Assembly: GCF_013314895.1 (NCBI RefSeq) | Contig: NZ_JABTYE010000014.1 | Coordinates: forward strand, 62,001-126,000 | Reading direction: 5' to 3' | DNA from: Cupriavidus gilardii | GTDB taxonomy: Bacteria; Pseudomonadota; Gammaproteobacteria; Burkholderiales; Burkholderiaceae | Length of the DNA stretch: 64,000 nt | In this document: positions 20,117-28,990 of the stretch, in pieces | Numbering within the stretch: position 1 is the stretch's first letter | Layout: each line of letters begins with the position of its first letter | Made by a program: the position numbers and the translations under genes | Notes under the pieces: model-generated | Told to the model about the DNA's origin: nothing | Seen by the model: only the letters and a program-made list of their open reading frames with translations | Database searches by the model: none

Positions 20117-20447
20117 GCGGCCCGGCGCTCGCCGTCGCTCTATGGTGGCGGCCCGTGCTGGTATGGCTCGTGCTAACGCCTGAGCGGCCCGGCAATGTCG
20201 CGGCGCCGCCAATCGGATCCCGCCGCGCTTCGCAGGGCCTGGGCCAGGGAGTATGATGCGGGCGCTGCGGCAGGGCGCCTCGTTCGTCTCTCGATGAAGA
20301 GGGAAGCGTGGAGAGCGAAGCGAGCCGGCGGCGCGATGCGCGACCCGGGAGCCACCGGTCACGCATGCCGGGCCCTGCGGACCAACACATGACCAATAAC
20401 GGCCGGGCGCGGCGCGCCAGCGGCCACCTCAGAACGGGAGCTGAACG
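20117..20447. other. intergenic region before NCS2 permease gene
   Basis: 331 bp without a supported gene. The only signal I see is TATGAT at 20252-20257, a possible -10 that would give the permease mRNA a leader of roughly 185 nt. Open frames here lack domains or ribosome sites. I looked for, and could not support, a purine riboswitch. Confidence 0.4.
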
Positions 20448-21746
20448 ATGGCGAATGGCGACGAGGCGGGATTCCTGCCGCGCTGGACACTGAAGACCGA
20501 GGGCGTGATCGCGCCGGATGAGCGGCTGCCCGCCGGGCAGACCGTGCTGGCCGGCATCCAGCACGTGGTGGCGATGTTCGGCTCGACCGCAATCGCGCCG
20601 ATCCTGATGGGCTTCAATCCCAATATCGCGATCCTGTTCTCGGGCATCGGCACGCTGATCTTCTTCCTCTGCGTACGCGGCCGCGTGCCCAGCTACCTCG
20701 GTTCGAGCTTCGCCTTCATCGCCGTCGTGATCGCGGCCACCGGCTATGCCGGCAGCGGCCCCAATCCGAACATTCCGCTGGCGTTGGGCGGCATCATCGC
20801 CGCCGGTCTGCTTTATACGGTAATCGGTCTGGTGGTGCAGGCCGCCGGCTATGGCTGGGTCGAACGGCTGATGCCGCCGGTGGTGACCGGCGCGATCGTC
20901 GCCGCGATCGGGCTCAATCTCGCGCCGGTCGCGGTCAAGGCGGTCAGCGCCGCGGCGCTCGATACCTGGATCGGTCTGCTGACCGTGGTCGCGGTCGGGC
21001 TGGTCGCGGTGCGCGCGCCCGGCATGATCGGCCGGCTGCCGGTGCTGATCGGTGGCCTGATCGGCTATCTGGCCTACTGGGTGTGCGCCAATGCGTTCGG
21101 CCTGGGCAAGCCGATCGACTTCTCCGGCGTCGCCAGCGCCAGCTGGTTCGGCCTGCCGGCCTTCACCACGCCGGTCTTCGAATTGAATGCGATGCTGCTG
21201 ATCGCGCCGGTAGCGATCGTGCTGGTGGCCGAGAACCTGGGCCATATCAAGGCGATCGGCGTGATGACGGGCCGCAATCTGGACCCGTACATCGGCCGCG
21301 CCTTCATCGGCGACGGCGTGGCGACGATGCTGTCGGCCGCCGGCGGCGGTACCGGCGTGACCACCTACGCCGAGAACATGGGCGTGATGGCAGTGACGCG
21401 GATCTATTCGACGCTGATCTTCGTGGTGGCGGCGCTGGTCGCGATCCTGCTCGGCTTCTCGCCCAAGTTCGGTGCGCTGATCCTGACCATTCCGGGCCCG
21501 GTGATCGGCGGCCTGACCATCGTGGTGTTCGGCCTGATCGCCGCCACCGCGGGCCGGATCTGGGTCGAGAACCGCGTGGACTTCTCCGATTCGCGCAACC
21601 TGATCACGGTCGGCGCCACGCTGACGGTGGCGGCCGGGGACCTGACGCTGCGCTTCGGCGGCATGACGCTGGGCGGGATCGGCACGGCCACCTTCGGCGC
21701 GATCCTGCTGTACCACCTGCTCGGCAAGGGCCGCACGCGGGTCTGA
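20448..21746 (+). CDS. uracil/xanthine permease, NCS2 family
   Basis: 432 residues, about 14 hydrophobic segments, in the nucleobase-cation symporter 2 family. MANGDEAGFLPRWTLKTEGV, then LAGIQHVVAMFGSTAIAPIL, which is the family start, and SYLGSSFAFIAVV. Two glutamates known to bind the base in UraA align with E in VAENLGHIKAIG and in TTYAENMGVMAV. The family imports uracil or xanthine with protons. Sequence resembles the UraA/RutG branch, so uracil or a related pyrimidine is the best guess; no rut genes are adjacent to confirm it. GGGAG lies 9 nt before the ATG. Confidence 0.9.
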   Translation: MANGDEAGFLPRWTLKTEGVIAPDERLPAGQTVLAGIQHVVAMFGSTAIAPILMGFNPNIAILFSGIGTLIFFLCVRGRVPSYLGSSFAFIAVVIAATGYAGSGPNPNIPLALGGIIAAGLLYTVIGLVVQAAGYGWVERLMPPVVTGAIVAAIGLNLAPVAVKAVSAAALDTWIGLLTVVAVGLVAVRAPGMIGRLPVLIGGLIGYLAYWVCANAFGLGKPIDFSGVASASWFGLPAFTTPVFELNAMLLIAPVAIVLVAENLGHIKAIGVMTGRNLDPYIGRAFIGDGVATMLSAAGGGTGVTTYAENMGVMAVTRIYSTLIFVVAALVAILLGFSPKFGALILTIPGPVIGGLTIVVFGLIAATAGRIWVENRVDFSDSRNLITVGATLTVAAGDLTLRFGGMTLGGIGTATFGAILLYHLLGKGRTRV

Positions 21747-21855
21747 TGAAGTGGGCGGCGGGGCAGCGCGATGGCTGCCCTGCGCTCCCCGTGCTGCTCC
21801 GCGCGTCCGCGCAGCGCTTGCCGCCGCGCAGGCGGCAGGGTCATGACGACTGCAT

Positions 21856-21861
21856 TACAAT
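21856..21861 (+). promoter_or_regulatory. candidate -10 box for cysM
   Basis: TACAAT followed by GGGCGC, 28 nt before the cysM ATG; no clear -35. Same pattern as the tyrA, lapA and dnaE boxes. Confidence 0.5.
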
Positions 21862-21889
21862 GGGCGCCGACATTTGGACTCGCCCCATC

Positions 21890-22792
21890 ATGGCCTACAA
21901 GACGATCGAAGACACCATCGGCAACACGCCGCTGGTGCAATTGCAGCGTATTCCCGGAGCCGCCAACGCCGAGCGCGGCAATGTGATTCTGGGCAAGCTC
22001 GAAGGCAACAATCCCGCCGGCTCGGTCAAGGACCGGCCGGCGCTGTCGATGATCGCGCGCGCCGAAGCGCGCGGCCGCATCAAGCCCGGCGACACGCTGA
22101 TCGAGGCGACCTCCGGCAATACCGGCATCGCGCTGGCGATGGCCGCCGCGATCCGGGGCTACAAGATGGTGCTGATCATGCCGGAGGATCTGAGCATGGA
22201 GCGCCGCCAGAGCATGGCGGCCTACGGCGCCGAGATCATCCTGACCCCGGTCAAGGGCGGCATGGAATACGCACGCGATCTGGCCGATTCGATGGAGCGC
22301 GACGGCAAAGGCATCATCCTCGATCAGTTCGCCAATCCCGATAATCCGCAGTCCCACTACGAGACCACCGGTCCGGAAATCTGGCGCGACACCGAAGGCC
22401 GCGTCACGCATTTCGTCTCGGCGATGGGCACCACCGGCACTATCACCGGCGTGTCGCGCTATCTGAAGGAACAGAATCCGACGATCCAGATCGTCGGCGC
22501 GCAACCGGCCGAAGGCTCGCGCATTCCGGGCATCCGCAAATGGCCGGAAGCCTATATGCCGAAGATCTACGATGCACGCTATATCGACCGCACCGAGCCG
22601 GTCAGCCAGGCCGATGCCGAACATATGGCTCGCCGCATGGCGCGTGAAGAAGGCATCTTCTGCGGCATCTCGGCCGCCGGCGCGCTGTGCGTGGCGCTGC
22701 GGATCGCCGAAGAGGTGCGCGACGCGACCATCGTGTTCGTCGTCTGCGACCGCGGCGACCGCTATCTGTCGACCGGCGTATTCCCGGCCTGA
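21890..22792 (+). CDS. cysM: cysteine synthase B
   Basis: 300 residues from ATG 21890. PLP-dependent O-acetylserine (or O-phosphoserine) sulfhydrylase. TIGNTPLVQLQRIPG near residue 8, PLP lysine in NPAGSVKDRPALS near 48, and EATSGNTGIALAMAAAI near 78. YMPKIYDARYIDRT and the shorter C-terminus are typical of CysM rather than CysK. It is convergent with mltB, 96 bp away; no clear terminator is visible between them. Confidence 0.95.
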   Translation: MAYKTIEDTIGNTPLVQLQRIPGAANAERGNVILGKLEGNNPAGSVKDRPALSMIARAEARGRIKPGDTLIEATSGNTGIALAMAAAIRGYKMVLIMPEDLSMERRQSMAAYGAEIILTPVKGGMEYARDLADSMERDGKGIILDQFANPDNPQSHYETTGPEIWRDTEGRVTHFVSAMGTTGTITGVSRYLKEQNPTIQIVGAQPAEGSRIPGIRKWPEAYMPKIYDARYIDRTEPVSQADAEHMARRMAREEGIFCGISAAGALCVALRIAEEVRDATIVFVVCDRGDRYLSTGVFPA

Positions 22793-22888
22793 ACCCGCGG
22801 CGGCGTGAAAAAACCCCGTCGATGAACACCGGCACCGCCTGCTCGAACGCGGGCGGCGCCGGCCGGACCGATTGACCCGATCGATCGC

Positions 22889-24001
22889 TTACACCATCGC
22901 CGCCTTGACCGCCTCGCCCAGCTGATAGACCGCCAGCGCGTAGAAGAAGCTGCGGTTGTAGCGCGTCAGCACATAGAAGTTGCGCAGCCCGATCATGTAG
23001 TCGGTCGGCGCATCGGGGGTCGGCAGGTCCACCACCAGCACGCCGGTTTCGCCTTCGCGCGCCAGGTCGATCGGCTCGTCGAGCCGCAGGCCCGCGCGCG
23101 TCAGCTGATTCAGTGTCCGCGTCGGCCACGGTTCGCCATCGGCCGCGGCCGCCGCGATGCCGCGGCTGCCTTCGTCCTGCGCCATCCGCCATACCACCGG
23201 CCGGCCCGGCTCCCATCCATGCAGCTGCAGAAAGCGGCCGACGCTGCCGATCGCGTCGACCGGGCTGTTGCGCAGGTCGATATGGCCGTCCCGATCGAAG
23301 TCGGTCGCGTATTCGCGCAGGCTGGTCGGCATGAACTGCGGAATGCCGATCGCGCCGGCGTAAGAGCCCAGCACCGAGAACACATCGGTGCGGGTATCGC
23401 GGCACCACAGCAGATAGTCCTGCAGCTGCGCGCGGAACATTGCCGAGCGGCTGGCGCGATTGGCCGTATCGGGATAGTCGAAGGCCAGCGTCGACAGCGA
23501 GTCCAGCACGCGGAAGTTGCCCATGTCGCGGCCGTAGATCGTCTCGACGCCGATGATGCCGACGATCACCGAGGCCGGCACGCCGAACTCGCTTTCCGCA
23601 CGGCGCAGCGTGTCGCGGTGCTGCTGCCAGAAGCGCACGCCCGCGTTGATGCGGATCGGCTCGATGAAGCGCGAGCGGTAGGCCCGCCAGCTTTTGCGGC
23701 CCGGCGTGGTCGGCGGCATGATCAGGCGCGCCACCGTGGCCGAATAGACGGCCTGGCCGAACCAGTCGTTCAGGGTCGCGCGCGAGAAGCCGTGCTTCGC
23801 GACCATCTCGTCGATAAAGGCCGCCGCCTGCGGGTTGTTGCCGTTGCGATAGCGGCCGGGATCGATTTCTTCTTCCTGGAAGCTGACACGGCGCTTGCCG
23901 GCCGCCAGCAGCGAGGGGGTGGCGCCGCACAGGCCAAGCGCCACGGAGCAGAGCGCGGCGCCCAGCAGAGGGCGGCGCAGGGTACGCGTGTGTTCGGTCA
24001 T
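22889..24001 (-). CDS. mltB: membrane-bound lytic murein transglycosylase B
   Basis: 370 residues from ATG 24001 (AAAGGA ribosome site); the frame continues 58 codons upstream but that part is not protein-like. N-terminal signal (RRPLLGAALCSVALGLCGAT) lacks a convincing lipobox, so the protein may be periplasmic rather than lipid-anchored. The SLT_2 domain shows VGIIGVETIYGRDMGNFRVL with catalytic Glu153, GAIGIPQFMPTSLREYATDF and DGHIDLRNSPVDAIGSVGRF. It cuts peptidoglycan with formation of 1,6-anhydro ends. Confidence 0.95.
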   Translation of the reverse strand: MTEHTRTLRRPLLGAALCSVALGLCGATPSLLAAGKRRVSFQEEEIDPGRYRNGNNPQAAAFIDEMVAKHGFSRATLNDWFGQAVYSATVARLIMPPTTPGRKSWRAYRSRFIEPIRINAGVRFWQQHRDTLRRAESEFGVPASVIVGIIGVETIYGRDMGNFRVLDSLSTLAFDYPDTANRASRSAMFRAQLQDYLLWCRDTRTDVFSVLGSYAGAIGIPQFMPTSLREYATDFDRDGHIDLRNSPVDAIGSVGRFLQLHGWEPGRPVVWRMAQDEGSRGIAAAAADGEPWPTRTLNQLTRAGLRLDEPIDLAREGETGVLVVDLPTPDAPTDYMIGLRNFYVLTRYNRSFFYALAVYQLGEAVKAAMV

Positions 24002-24024
24002 GGTGTCCTTTGCAAGTCGGACCG

Positions 24025-24030
24025 AGTATA
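24025..24030 (-). promoter_or_regulatory. candidate -10 box for mltB
   Basis: The minus strand reads TATACT 24 nt before the mltB start. The -35 region (TGTTTC at 17 bp) is weak. Confidence 0.4.
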
Positions 24031-24201
24031 GCGGAGGCGTCTGGCACGAAACATCACGGCGCGATACGAGCCGGCGACGAAGGCGGCCGCCGCGTTGCCC
24101 CGGCATCCGCTGTGCTAACGTACGGGGATGGAGACAGCGGCGCACCGGGACAGGTGCCCGCCACGCGCCCAACAACGCCTCGATAAACGCGCTGAAATCC
24201 C

Positions 24202-25125
24202 ATGCCGACCGGCTACTACACGCATCCCGAATTCCTGCTGCACGAGATGGGGCAGTTCCATCCCGAGTGCCCGGAACGCCTGACCGCCATCGAAGACCAT
24301 CTGATCTCGCACGGCATCGACGGCTTGCTGGATCGCCGCGAGGCGCCCGCCGCCAGCCGCGAACAGATCGAACGTGTGCATCTGCCCGGCTATGTCGACG
24401 GACTGCACGAAGCCAGTCCGGCCAGCGGCTACCATGCGATCGATCCCGATACCGCGATGAACGCGCATACGCTGGTCGCGGCCACGCACGCAGCCGGCGC
24501 CGCCGTGGCCGCCACCGATGCGGTGATCGCGGGCGAGCTCGAAAACGCGTTCTGCTGCGTGCGGCCGCCGGGCCATCACGCCGAGCCCGATCGTGCGATG
24601 GGCTTCTGCTTCTACAACAATGTCGCGATCGCTGCCCGTCATGCGCTCGACGCGCACGGGCTCGAACGCGTGGCGATCATCGACTTCGACGTGCATCACG
24701 GCAACGGCACCGAGGCAGCCTTCCGCGGTGACGAGCGCGTGCTGATGTGCAGCTTTTTCCAGCATCCGTTCTACCCGTACAGCGGCACCGAACACGTGGC
24801 CAACAACATGGCGAATATTCCGCTGCCGGCCTATACGAACGGCATGGCGGTGCGCGAGGTGGTCGAGACGATCTGGATGCCGCGGCTGCAGGCGTTCCGC
24901 CCGCAGATGCTGTTCATCTCGGCCGGCTTCGATGCGCATCGCGAAGACGACCTCGGGCAGATGGGGCTGGTGGAACAGGACTATGCGTGGATCACGGCGG
25001 AGCTGATGACGCTGGCGCGGCAGCATGCGCAGGGGCGCATCGTCAGCTGCCTGGAAGGCGGCTACAACCTCAGCGCGCTGGGGCGCAGCGTGCTGGCGCA
25101 TCTGAAGGTGCTGCTGGAGCGGTAG
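24202..25125 (+). CDS. histone deacetylase-like amidohydrolase
   Basis: 307-residue member of the HDAC/acetoin-utilisation/acetylpolyamine amidohydrolase superfamily. FHPECPERLTAIEDHL near residue 19, the catalytic His pair in RPPGHHAEPDRAMGFCFYNN near 120, and metal ligands in IIDFDVHHGNGTEAAF near 158 and SAGFDAHREDDLGQM near 235. These enzymes hydrolyse acetylated amines with zinc. The real substrate is unknown; bacterial relatives act on acetylpolyamines or possibly acetyl-lysine. No strong ribosome site. It is followed by an 8-bp repeat and then a crotonase gene. Confidence 0.9.
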   Translation: MPTGYYTHPEFLLHEMGQFHPECPERLTAIEDHLISHGIDGLLDRREAPAASREQIERVHLPGYVDGLHEASPASGYHAIDPDTAMNAHTLVAATHAAGAAVAATDAVIAGELENAFCCVRPPGHHAEPDRAMGFCFYNNVAIAARHALDAHGLERVAIIDFDVHHGNGTEAAFRGDERVLMCSFFQHPFYPYSGTEHVANNMANIPLPAYTNGMAVREVVETIWMPRLQAFRPQMLFISAGFDAHREDDLGQMGLVEQDYAWITAELMTLARQHAQGRIVSCLEGGYNLSALGRSVLAHLKVLLER

Positions 25126-25145
25126 GGCTAGCGCACCCGTTCCGC

Positions 25146-25185
25146 GACAGCACGACAGCACGACAGCACGACAGCACGACAGCAC
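25146..25185 (+). repeat. 8-bp tandem repeat, 5 copies, in crotonase leader
   Basis: Five exact copies of GACAGCAC, followed by decayed copies GACTGGAC and GACAACAG that run into the GGAG ribosome site of the next gene. The period is not a multiple of three, but the array is untranslated on either side. It lies 25 nt before the ATG at 25211. Confidence 0.95.
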
Positions 25186-25210
25186 GACTGGACGACAACA
25201 GGAGACCATC

Positions 25211-26017
25211 ATGGCCGAATCGGAACACGCGCAAGCCGCCGGGGCGTTGCTGGTGCAAAGCGAGGATGCCCCCGGCGTGCTGCGCCTGACCCTGCAGCGT
25301 CCCGATGCCTTCAACGCGCTGTCCGAGGCGCTGATCGACGCCGTGACCGAGGCGCTGACCCGCATCGCCGCCGATCCCGCCGTGCGCGTGGTAGTGCTGG
25401 CCGGCGCCGGCCGGGCGTTCTGCGCCGGCCACGATCTGCGCGAGATGCGCGCCCAGCCATCGCACGATTACTACCGTCGCCTGTTCGACCGCTGCACGCG
25501 CATGATGCTGGCGATCCAGCGCATGCCGCAGCCGGTCATCGCGCGCGTGCACGGCATCGCCACCGCGGCCGGCTGCCAGCTGGTGGCGATGTGCGATCTC
25601 GCCGTCGCCGCCGAGGACGCGCGCTTTGCCGTGTCGGGCGTCAACCTCGGCTTGTTCTGCTCGACGCCGGGTGTGGCGCTGTCGCGCAATCTGCATCGCA
25701 AGCACGCGATGGAAATGCTGCTGACCGGCGAGATGATCGGCGCGCGGGAGGCGCAGGCGCGCGGCCTGGTCAACCGGGTGGTGCCGGCCGCCGACCTGGA
25801 CGACGAAGTGGCGAAGCTGGCTGCCAGCATCTGCGCCAAGCCGGCGGCGGCGATCGCGGCCGGCAAGGGGCTGTTCTACCGCCAGCTGGAGATGGGCGTG
25901 GAGGCCGCGTATCAGCTGGCCGGGCAGACCATGGCCTGCAACATGATGGACGAGTCGGCGCTGGAGGGCGTGCAGGCGTTCATCGACAAGCGGCCGCCGG
26001 CCTGGCGCTCGAGTTGA
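25211..26017 (+). CDS. enoyl-CoA hydratase/isomerase family protein lacking both usual glutamates
   Basis: 268-residue crotonase-fold protein. The CoA-binding and oxyanion parts are intact (VLAGAGRAFCAGHDLREM near 62-80; HGIATAAGCQLVAMCDLAVA near 114-133). At the two positions where hydratases carry catalytic Glu it has Gln123 (AAGCQLVA) and Gly143 (FAVSGVNLGLFCSTP). It resembles the ECHDC3-like branch, whose reaction is not well defined, so true hydratase activity should not be assumed. GGAG lies 8 nt before the ATG. Neighbours (HDAC-like enzyme, metN) give no pathway hint. Confidence 0.88.
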   Translation: MAESEHAQAAGALLVQSEDAPGVLRLTLQRPDAFNALSEALIDAVTEALTRIAADPAVRVVVLAGAGRAFCAGHDLREMRAQPSHDYYRRLFDRCTRMMLAIQRMPQPVIARVHGIATAAGCQLVAMCDLAVAAEDARFAVSGVNLGLFCSTPGVALSRNLHRKHAMEMLLTGEMIGAREAQARGLVNRVVPAADLDDEVAKLAASICAKPAAAIAAGKGLFYRQLEMGVEAAYQLAGQTMACNMMDESALEGVQAFIDKRPPAWRSS

Positions 26018-26103
26018 CATACCGGCACTCGGGACGGGTGCCTTATTCCCTTTTCGTCTAAAGACATCGGCAAAAAGTCGTTTCTGGTAAGAAGCGGATC
26101 GCT

Positions 26104-26109
26104 TAAAAT
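26104..26109 (+). promoter_or_regulatory. candidate -10 box for metNIQ
   Basis: TAAAAT about 90 nt before metN, in the most AT-rich part of the interval. The -35 at 17 bp is TTTCTG, a weak match. A transcript from here would contain the leader hairpin at 26139-26185. Confidence 0.35.
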
Positions 26110-26138
26110 ACCCCGTTACATCCAAAAAACGATAAATG

Positions 26139-26185
26139 CGGCAGCAGCGCTGGAGACCCCGTCCCGGCTGTTGCCGTTTTCTTTT
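26139..26185 (+). promoter_or_regulatory. terminator-like leader hairpin before metN (possible attenuator)
   Basis: CGGCAGCAGC (26139-26148) pairs with GCTGTTGCCG (26167-26176) with one G-U, 18-nt loop with further GC pairing, followed directly by TTTTCTTTT. It has the form of an intrinsic terminator yet sits 11 nt before the metN ATG and more than 120 nt after the previous gene, so it may attenuate metNIQ transcription. It could equally just terminate the crotonase mRNA. Confidence 0.55.
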
Positions 26186-26196
26186 CGCTCTGTCTC

Positions 26197-27231
26197 ATGA
26201 TCGAACTGCAAGGTCTCTCGCAGCGATTCCCCGGTGCGACCGGGGATGTGCACGCATTGCGGGATGTCAGCCTGTCCATCGCGCCAGGCGAAGTCTTCGG
26301 CATCATCGGCCGCAGCGGCGCCGGCAAGAGTACGCTGGTGCGCGCCATCAATCTGCTGAATCGTCCGACCGCGGGCCGCGTGATCGTCGCCGGTCAGGAT
26401 CTGACCGCGCTGGACGCCTCGGCGCTGCGGCGGGCGCGCCGCGAGATCGGCATGATCTTCCAGCATTTCAACCTGCTGTCCTCGCGCACGGTCTATGACA
26501 ACGTGGCGCTGCCGCTGGAACTGGCCGGCAAGGGCCGCGACGAGATCGCAGCGACGGTGCTGCCGCTGCTGGATCTGGTCGGGCTGTCGGCGCTGAAGGA
26601 CCGCTATCCGGCGCAGATCAGCGGCGGGCAGAAGCAGCGCGTCGGCATTGCGCGGGCGTTGGCCAGCAAGCCCAAGGTGCTGCTGTCGGACGAGGCCACC
26701 TCCGCGCTCGACCCGGAAACCACGCGCTCCATCCTCGATCTGCTCAAGAGAATCAACCGCGATCTGGGGCTGACCATCGTGATGATCACGCACCAGATGG
26801 AGGTCATCAAACAGGTGTGCGACCGCGTCGCGGTGCTCGACGCCGGCTGCGTGGTCGAGCAGGGCCAGGTCATCGACGTGTTCCTGCGTCCGCAGCACGC
26901 GGTCACGCGCGCGATGATCGGCGACGTGATCTCGCAGGAGCTGCCGGCCAGCGTGCTCAAGCGCGTCGAGAGCCGGCTCGGCAACGGGCGCGATCACGTT
27001 TATCGTCTCGCCTTTACCGGCGAGGGTGTCGACCAGCCGGTGCTGGCGCAGGCGATCCGCCGCTACGGGCTGGACTTCAACATCCTGCACGGGCATATCG
27101 ACGAGATCCAGGGACAGGCCTTCGGCTCGCTGGCCATCATGGCGACCGGCGAGACCGACAACGTCAAGGCGGCAATGGCATTCCTGCAGGAGCAGGGCGT
27201 GGTGGTGGAGGAGTACGAGCATGTGGTCTGA
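26197..27231 (+). CDS. metN: methionine ABC transporter ATP-binding protein
   Basis: 344 residues. ABC ATPase domain 1-240: Walker [10 protein letters not shown], signature [15 protein letters not shown], Walker [17 protein letters not shown]-loop [10 protein letters not shown]-terminal NIL/ACT-like domain (about 265-344, [20 protein letters not shown]) binds methionine and trans-inhibits uptake in E. coli MetN. With metI and metQ directly downstream this is a complete D/L-methionine importer. No Shine-Dalgarno precedes the ATG; a leader hairpin does. Confidence 0.96.
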   Translation: MIELQGLSQRFPGATGDVHALRDVSLSIAPGEVFGIIGRSGAGKSTLVRAINLLNRPTAGRVIVAGQDLTALDASALRRARREIGMIFQHFNLLSSRTVYDNVALPLELAGKGRDEIAATVLPLLDLVGLSALKDRYPAQISGGQKQRVGIARALASKPKVLLSDEATSALDPETTRSILDLLKRINRDLGLTIVMITHQMEVIKQVCDRVAVLDAGCVVEQGQVIDVFLRPQHAVTRAMIGDVISQELPASVLKRVESRLGNGRDHVYRLAFTGEGVDQPVLAQAIRRYGLDFNILHGHIDEIQGQAFGSLAIMATGETDNVKAAMAFLQEQGVVVEEYEHVV

Positions 27232-27874
27232 GCTGTTCGACCTGTTTGTGACCTCGCTGGGCGAGACCCTGGTGATGGTCGGCATTTCGGGCGTCATCGG
27301 CGCGCTGCTTGGCGTGCCGCTCGGCGTGGTGCTGCATCTGACCGACCGTGGCGGTCCGCTGGCGCACCCCTTGTTCAACCGCTTGATCGGCGTGGTCGTC
27401 AATGCGGTGCGCTCGATTCCGTTCATCATCCTGCTGGTGGTGGTGATTCCGTTCACGCGCTTCCTGGCCGGCTCGTCGATCGGCACCGCGGCGGCCGTGG
27501 TGCCGCTGACGATCGCGGCGATCCCGTTCATCGCGCGACTGGTCGAAAGCGCGCTGCGCGAGGTCGACAAGGGCCTGGTCGAGGCCGCGCAATCAATGGG
27601 CGCGAGCACCGGGCAGATCGTCTGGAAGGTGCTGCTGCCCGAGGCCATGCCCGGCATCGTCGCCGGCCTGACCATCACCTTCGTCAGCCTGGTCGGTTAT
27701 TCGGCCATGGCCGGCGCGATCGGCGGCGGCGGGCTGGGGGACCTCGGCATCCGCTATGGCTATCAGCGCTACATCACCGAGGTGATGGTGGCGGTGGTGC
27801 TGATCCTGATCGTGCTGGTGCAGGCGGTGCAGAGTTTCGGCGACTGGCTGGTCCGCCGGATCAGCCACCGCTGA
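27221..27874 (+). CDS. metI: methionine ABC transporter permease
   Basis: 217 residues from ATG 27221, overlapping the end of metN by 11 nt, so translation is likely coupled. Five hydrophobic segments; the coupling helix region carries [20 protein letters not shown], the EAA motif. [20 protein letters not shown] near the C-terminus is typical of MetI. Forms the membrane channel with MetN as motor. Confidence 0.96.
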   Translation: MWSELFDLFVTSLGETLVMVGISGVIGALLGVPLGVVLHLTDRGGPLAHPLFNRLIGVVVNAVRSIPFIILLVVVIPFTRFLAGSSIGTAAAVVPLTIAAIPFIARLVESALREVDKGLVEAAQSMGASTGQIVWKVLLPEAMPGIVAGLTITFVSLVGYSAMAGAIGGGGLGDLGIRYGYQRYITEVMVAVVLILIVLVQAVQSFGDWLVRRISHR

Positions 27875-27955
27875 GCGCCATGCCGGCCCACGTTTTCGTA
27901 TCGTTTTTGCCTTATCCCGAATTCAACCCAGAACGCATCGCAAAGGAAGTCAGAC

Positions 27956-28753
27956 ATGCAACGTCGTAGCCTGCTGCAATGGATCATCGGCGCCGCGCTC
28001 GGTGCCAGCCTCGCCACCGCCGCGGTGGCGCAGGACAAGCCGATCAAGATCGGCGTCACCGGTGGTCCGCACGCCCAGATCATGGAACAGGTCAAGAAGG
28101 TCGCCGCCAAGGATGGCCTCAATATCCAGGTGGTCGAATTCAGCGACTACATTCAGCCCAACGCCGCGCTGGCCGCCGGCGACCTCGACGCCAACAGCTA
28201 TCAGCATCTGCCGTATCTCGAGGCGCAGATGAAGGACCGCGGCTACAAGTTCGCCAATGTCGGCTACACCGTCACGTTCCCGATGGGCGTCTACTCGAAG
28301 AAGATCAAATCGCTGGACCAGCTCAAGCAGGGCGCCCGCGTCGGCGTGCCGAACGACCCGACCAATGGCGGTCGCGGCCTGCTGCTGCTGCAGAGCAAGG
28401 GCGTGATCAAGCTGCGTGCGGATGCCGGCCTGAAGGCCACGCCGCTGGACATCGTCGCGAATCCGAAGAAACTGCGCATCGTCGAACTGGACGCCGCGCA
28501 GCTGCCGCGCTCGCTGGACGATCTGGACGCCGCCGCCATCAACGGCAACTACGCGGAATCGGCCGGCCTGTCGCCGACCAAGGACGCCATCGCGATGGAA
28601 GGCCCGAAGGGTCCGTACGCCAACCTGATCGCCGTGCGCGAGGCCGACAAGAACAAGCCGTGGGTCGCCAAGCTGATCAAGGCCTACCACTCGCCGGAGA
28701 TCAAGCAGTACGTCACCAAGACGTTCAAGGAATCGGTGATCACGGCCTGGTAA
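27956..28753 (+). CDS. metQ: methionine-binding protein of NlpA family
   Basis: 265 residues with AAGGAAG before the ATG. MQRRSLLQWIIGAALGASLA followed by TAAVAQD is a signal peptide with a signal peptidase I type site and no lipobox Cys, unlike lipidated E. coli MetQ; it is probably a soluble periplasmic protein. KIGVTGGPHAQIMEQVKKVA, DYIQPNAALAAGDLDANSYQ and HLPYLE are hallmark NlpA-family segments. Delivers methionine to MetNI. Confidence 0.95.
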   Translation: MQRRSLLQWIIGAALGASLATAAVAQDKPIKIGVTGGPHAQIMEQVKKVAAKDGLNIQVVEFSDYIQPNAALAAGDLDANSYQHLPYLEAQMKDRGYKFANVGYTVTFPMGVYSKKIKSLDQLKQGARVGVPNDPTNGGRGLLLLQSKGVIKLRADAGLKATPLDIVANPKKLRIVELDAAQLPRSLDDLDAAAINGNYAESAGLSPTKDAIAMEGPKGPYANLIAVREADKNKPWVAKLIKAYHSPEIKQYVTKTFKESVITAW

Positions 28754-28862
28754 GCCGCCGGAAAACGACGTCGCGGCCGGGTATCGAACAAAACCTCGAA
28801 ACCCGCCGTCACCTCTGTGCCGCGATGGGGTTTCTGCGGCACAATACGGTGCACCAAATCGG

Positions 28863-28889
28863 TTGCCGGGCTATGCCCGGCAATTCTTT
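28863..28889 (+). terminator. intrinsic terminator between metQ and etfB
   Basis: 9-bp stem (TTGCCGGGC at 28863-28871 with its complement at 28875-28883), loop TAT, followed by TTCTTT. It lies 110 nt after metQ, so it would end the metNIQ transcript. Confidence 0.78.
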
Positions 28890-28943
28890 GCCGATAAAAT
28901 AGTACGGTCGTTCGAAAATTCCGGGGGCCGCCGACCCGATGGT

Positions 28944-28949
28944 TATAAT
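28944..28949 (+). promoter_or_regulatory. candidate -10 box for etfBA
   Basis: TATAAT followed by GGCGAG, 41 nt before etfB; perfect -10 but no recognisable -35. Confidence 0.55.
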
Positions 28950-28990
28950 GGCGAGCGAACCAAATTTCTGACAATCAGTGGAGTGAGCGC

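Noticed and set aside
20117..20447. Purine/xanthine riboswitch before the NCS2 permease
   Set aside because: The leader is long enough, but I could not identify a conserved motif by eye.
26104..26196. SAM-II type riboswitch before metN
   Set aside because: GATAAATG recalls a SAM-II segment, but the required H-type pseudoknot and the GCTAAA end are not visible. Retained only as an unassigned leader hairpin.
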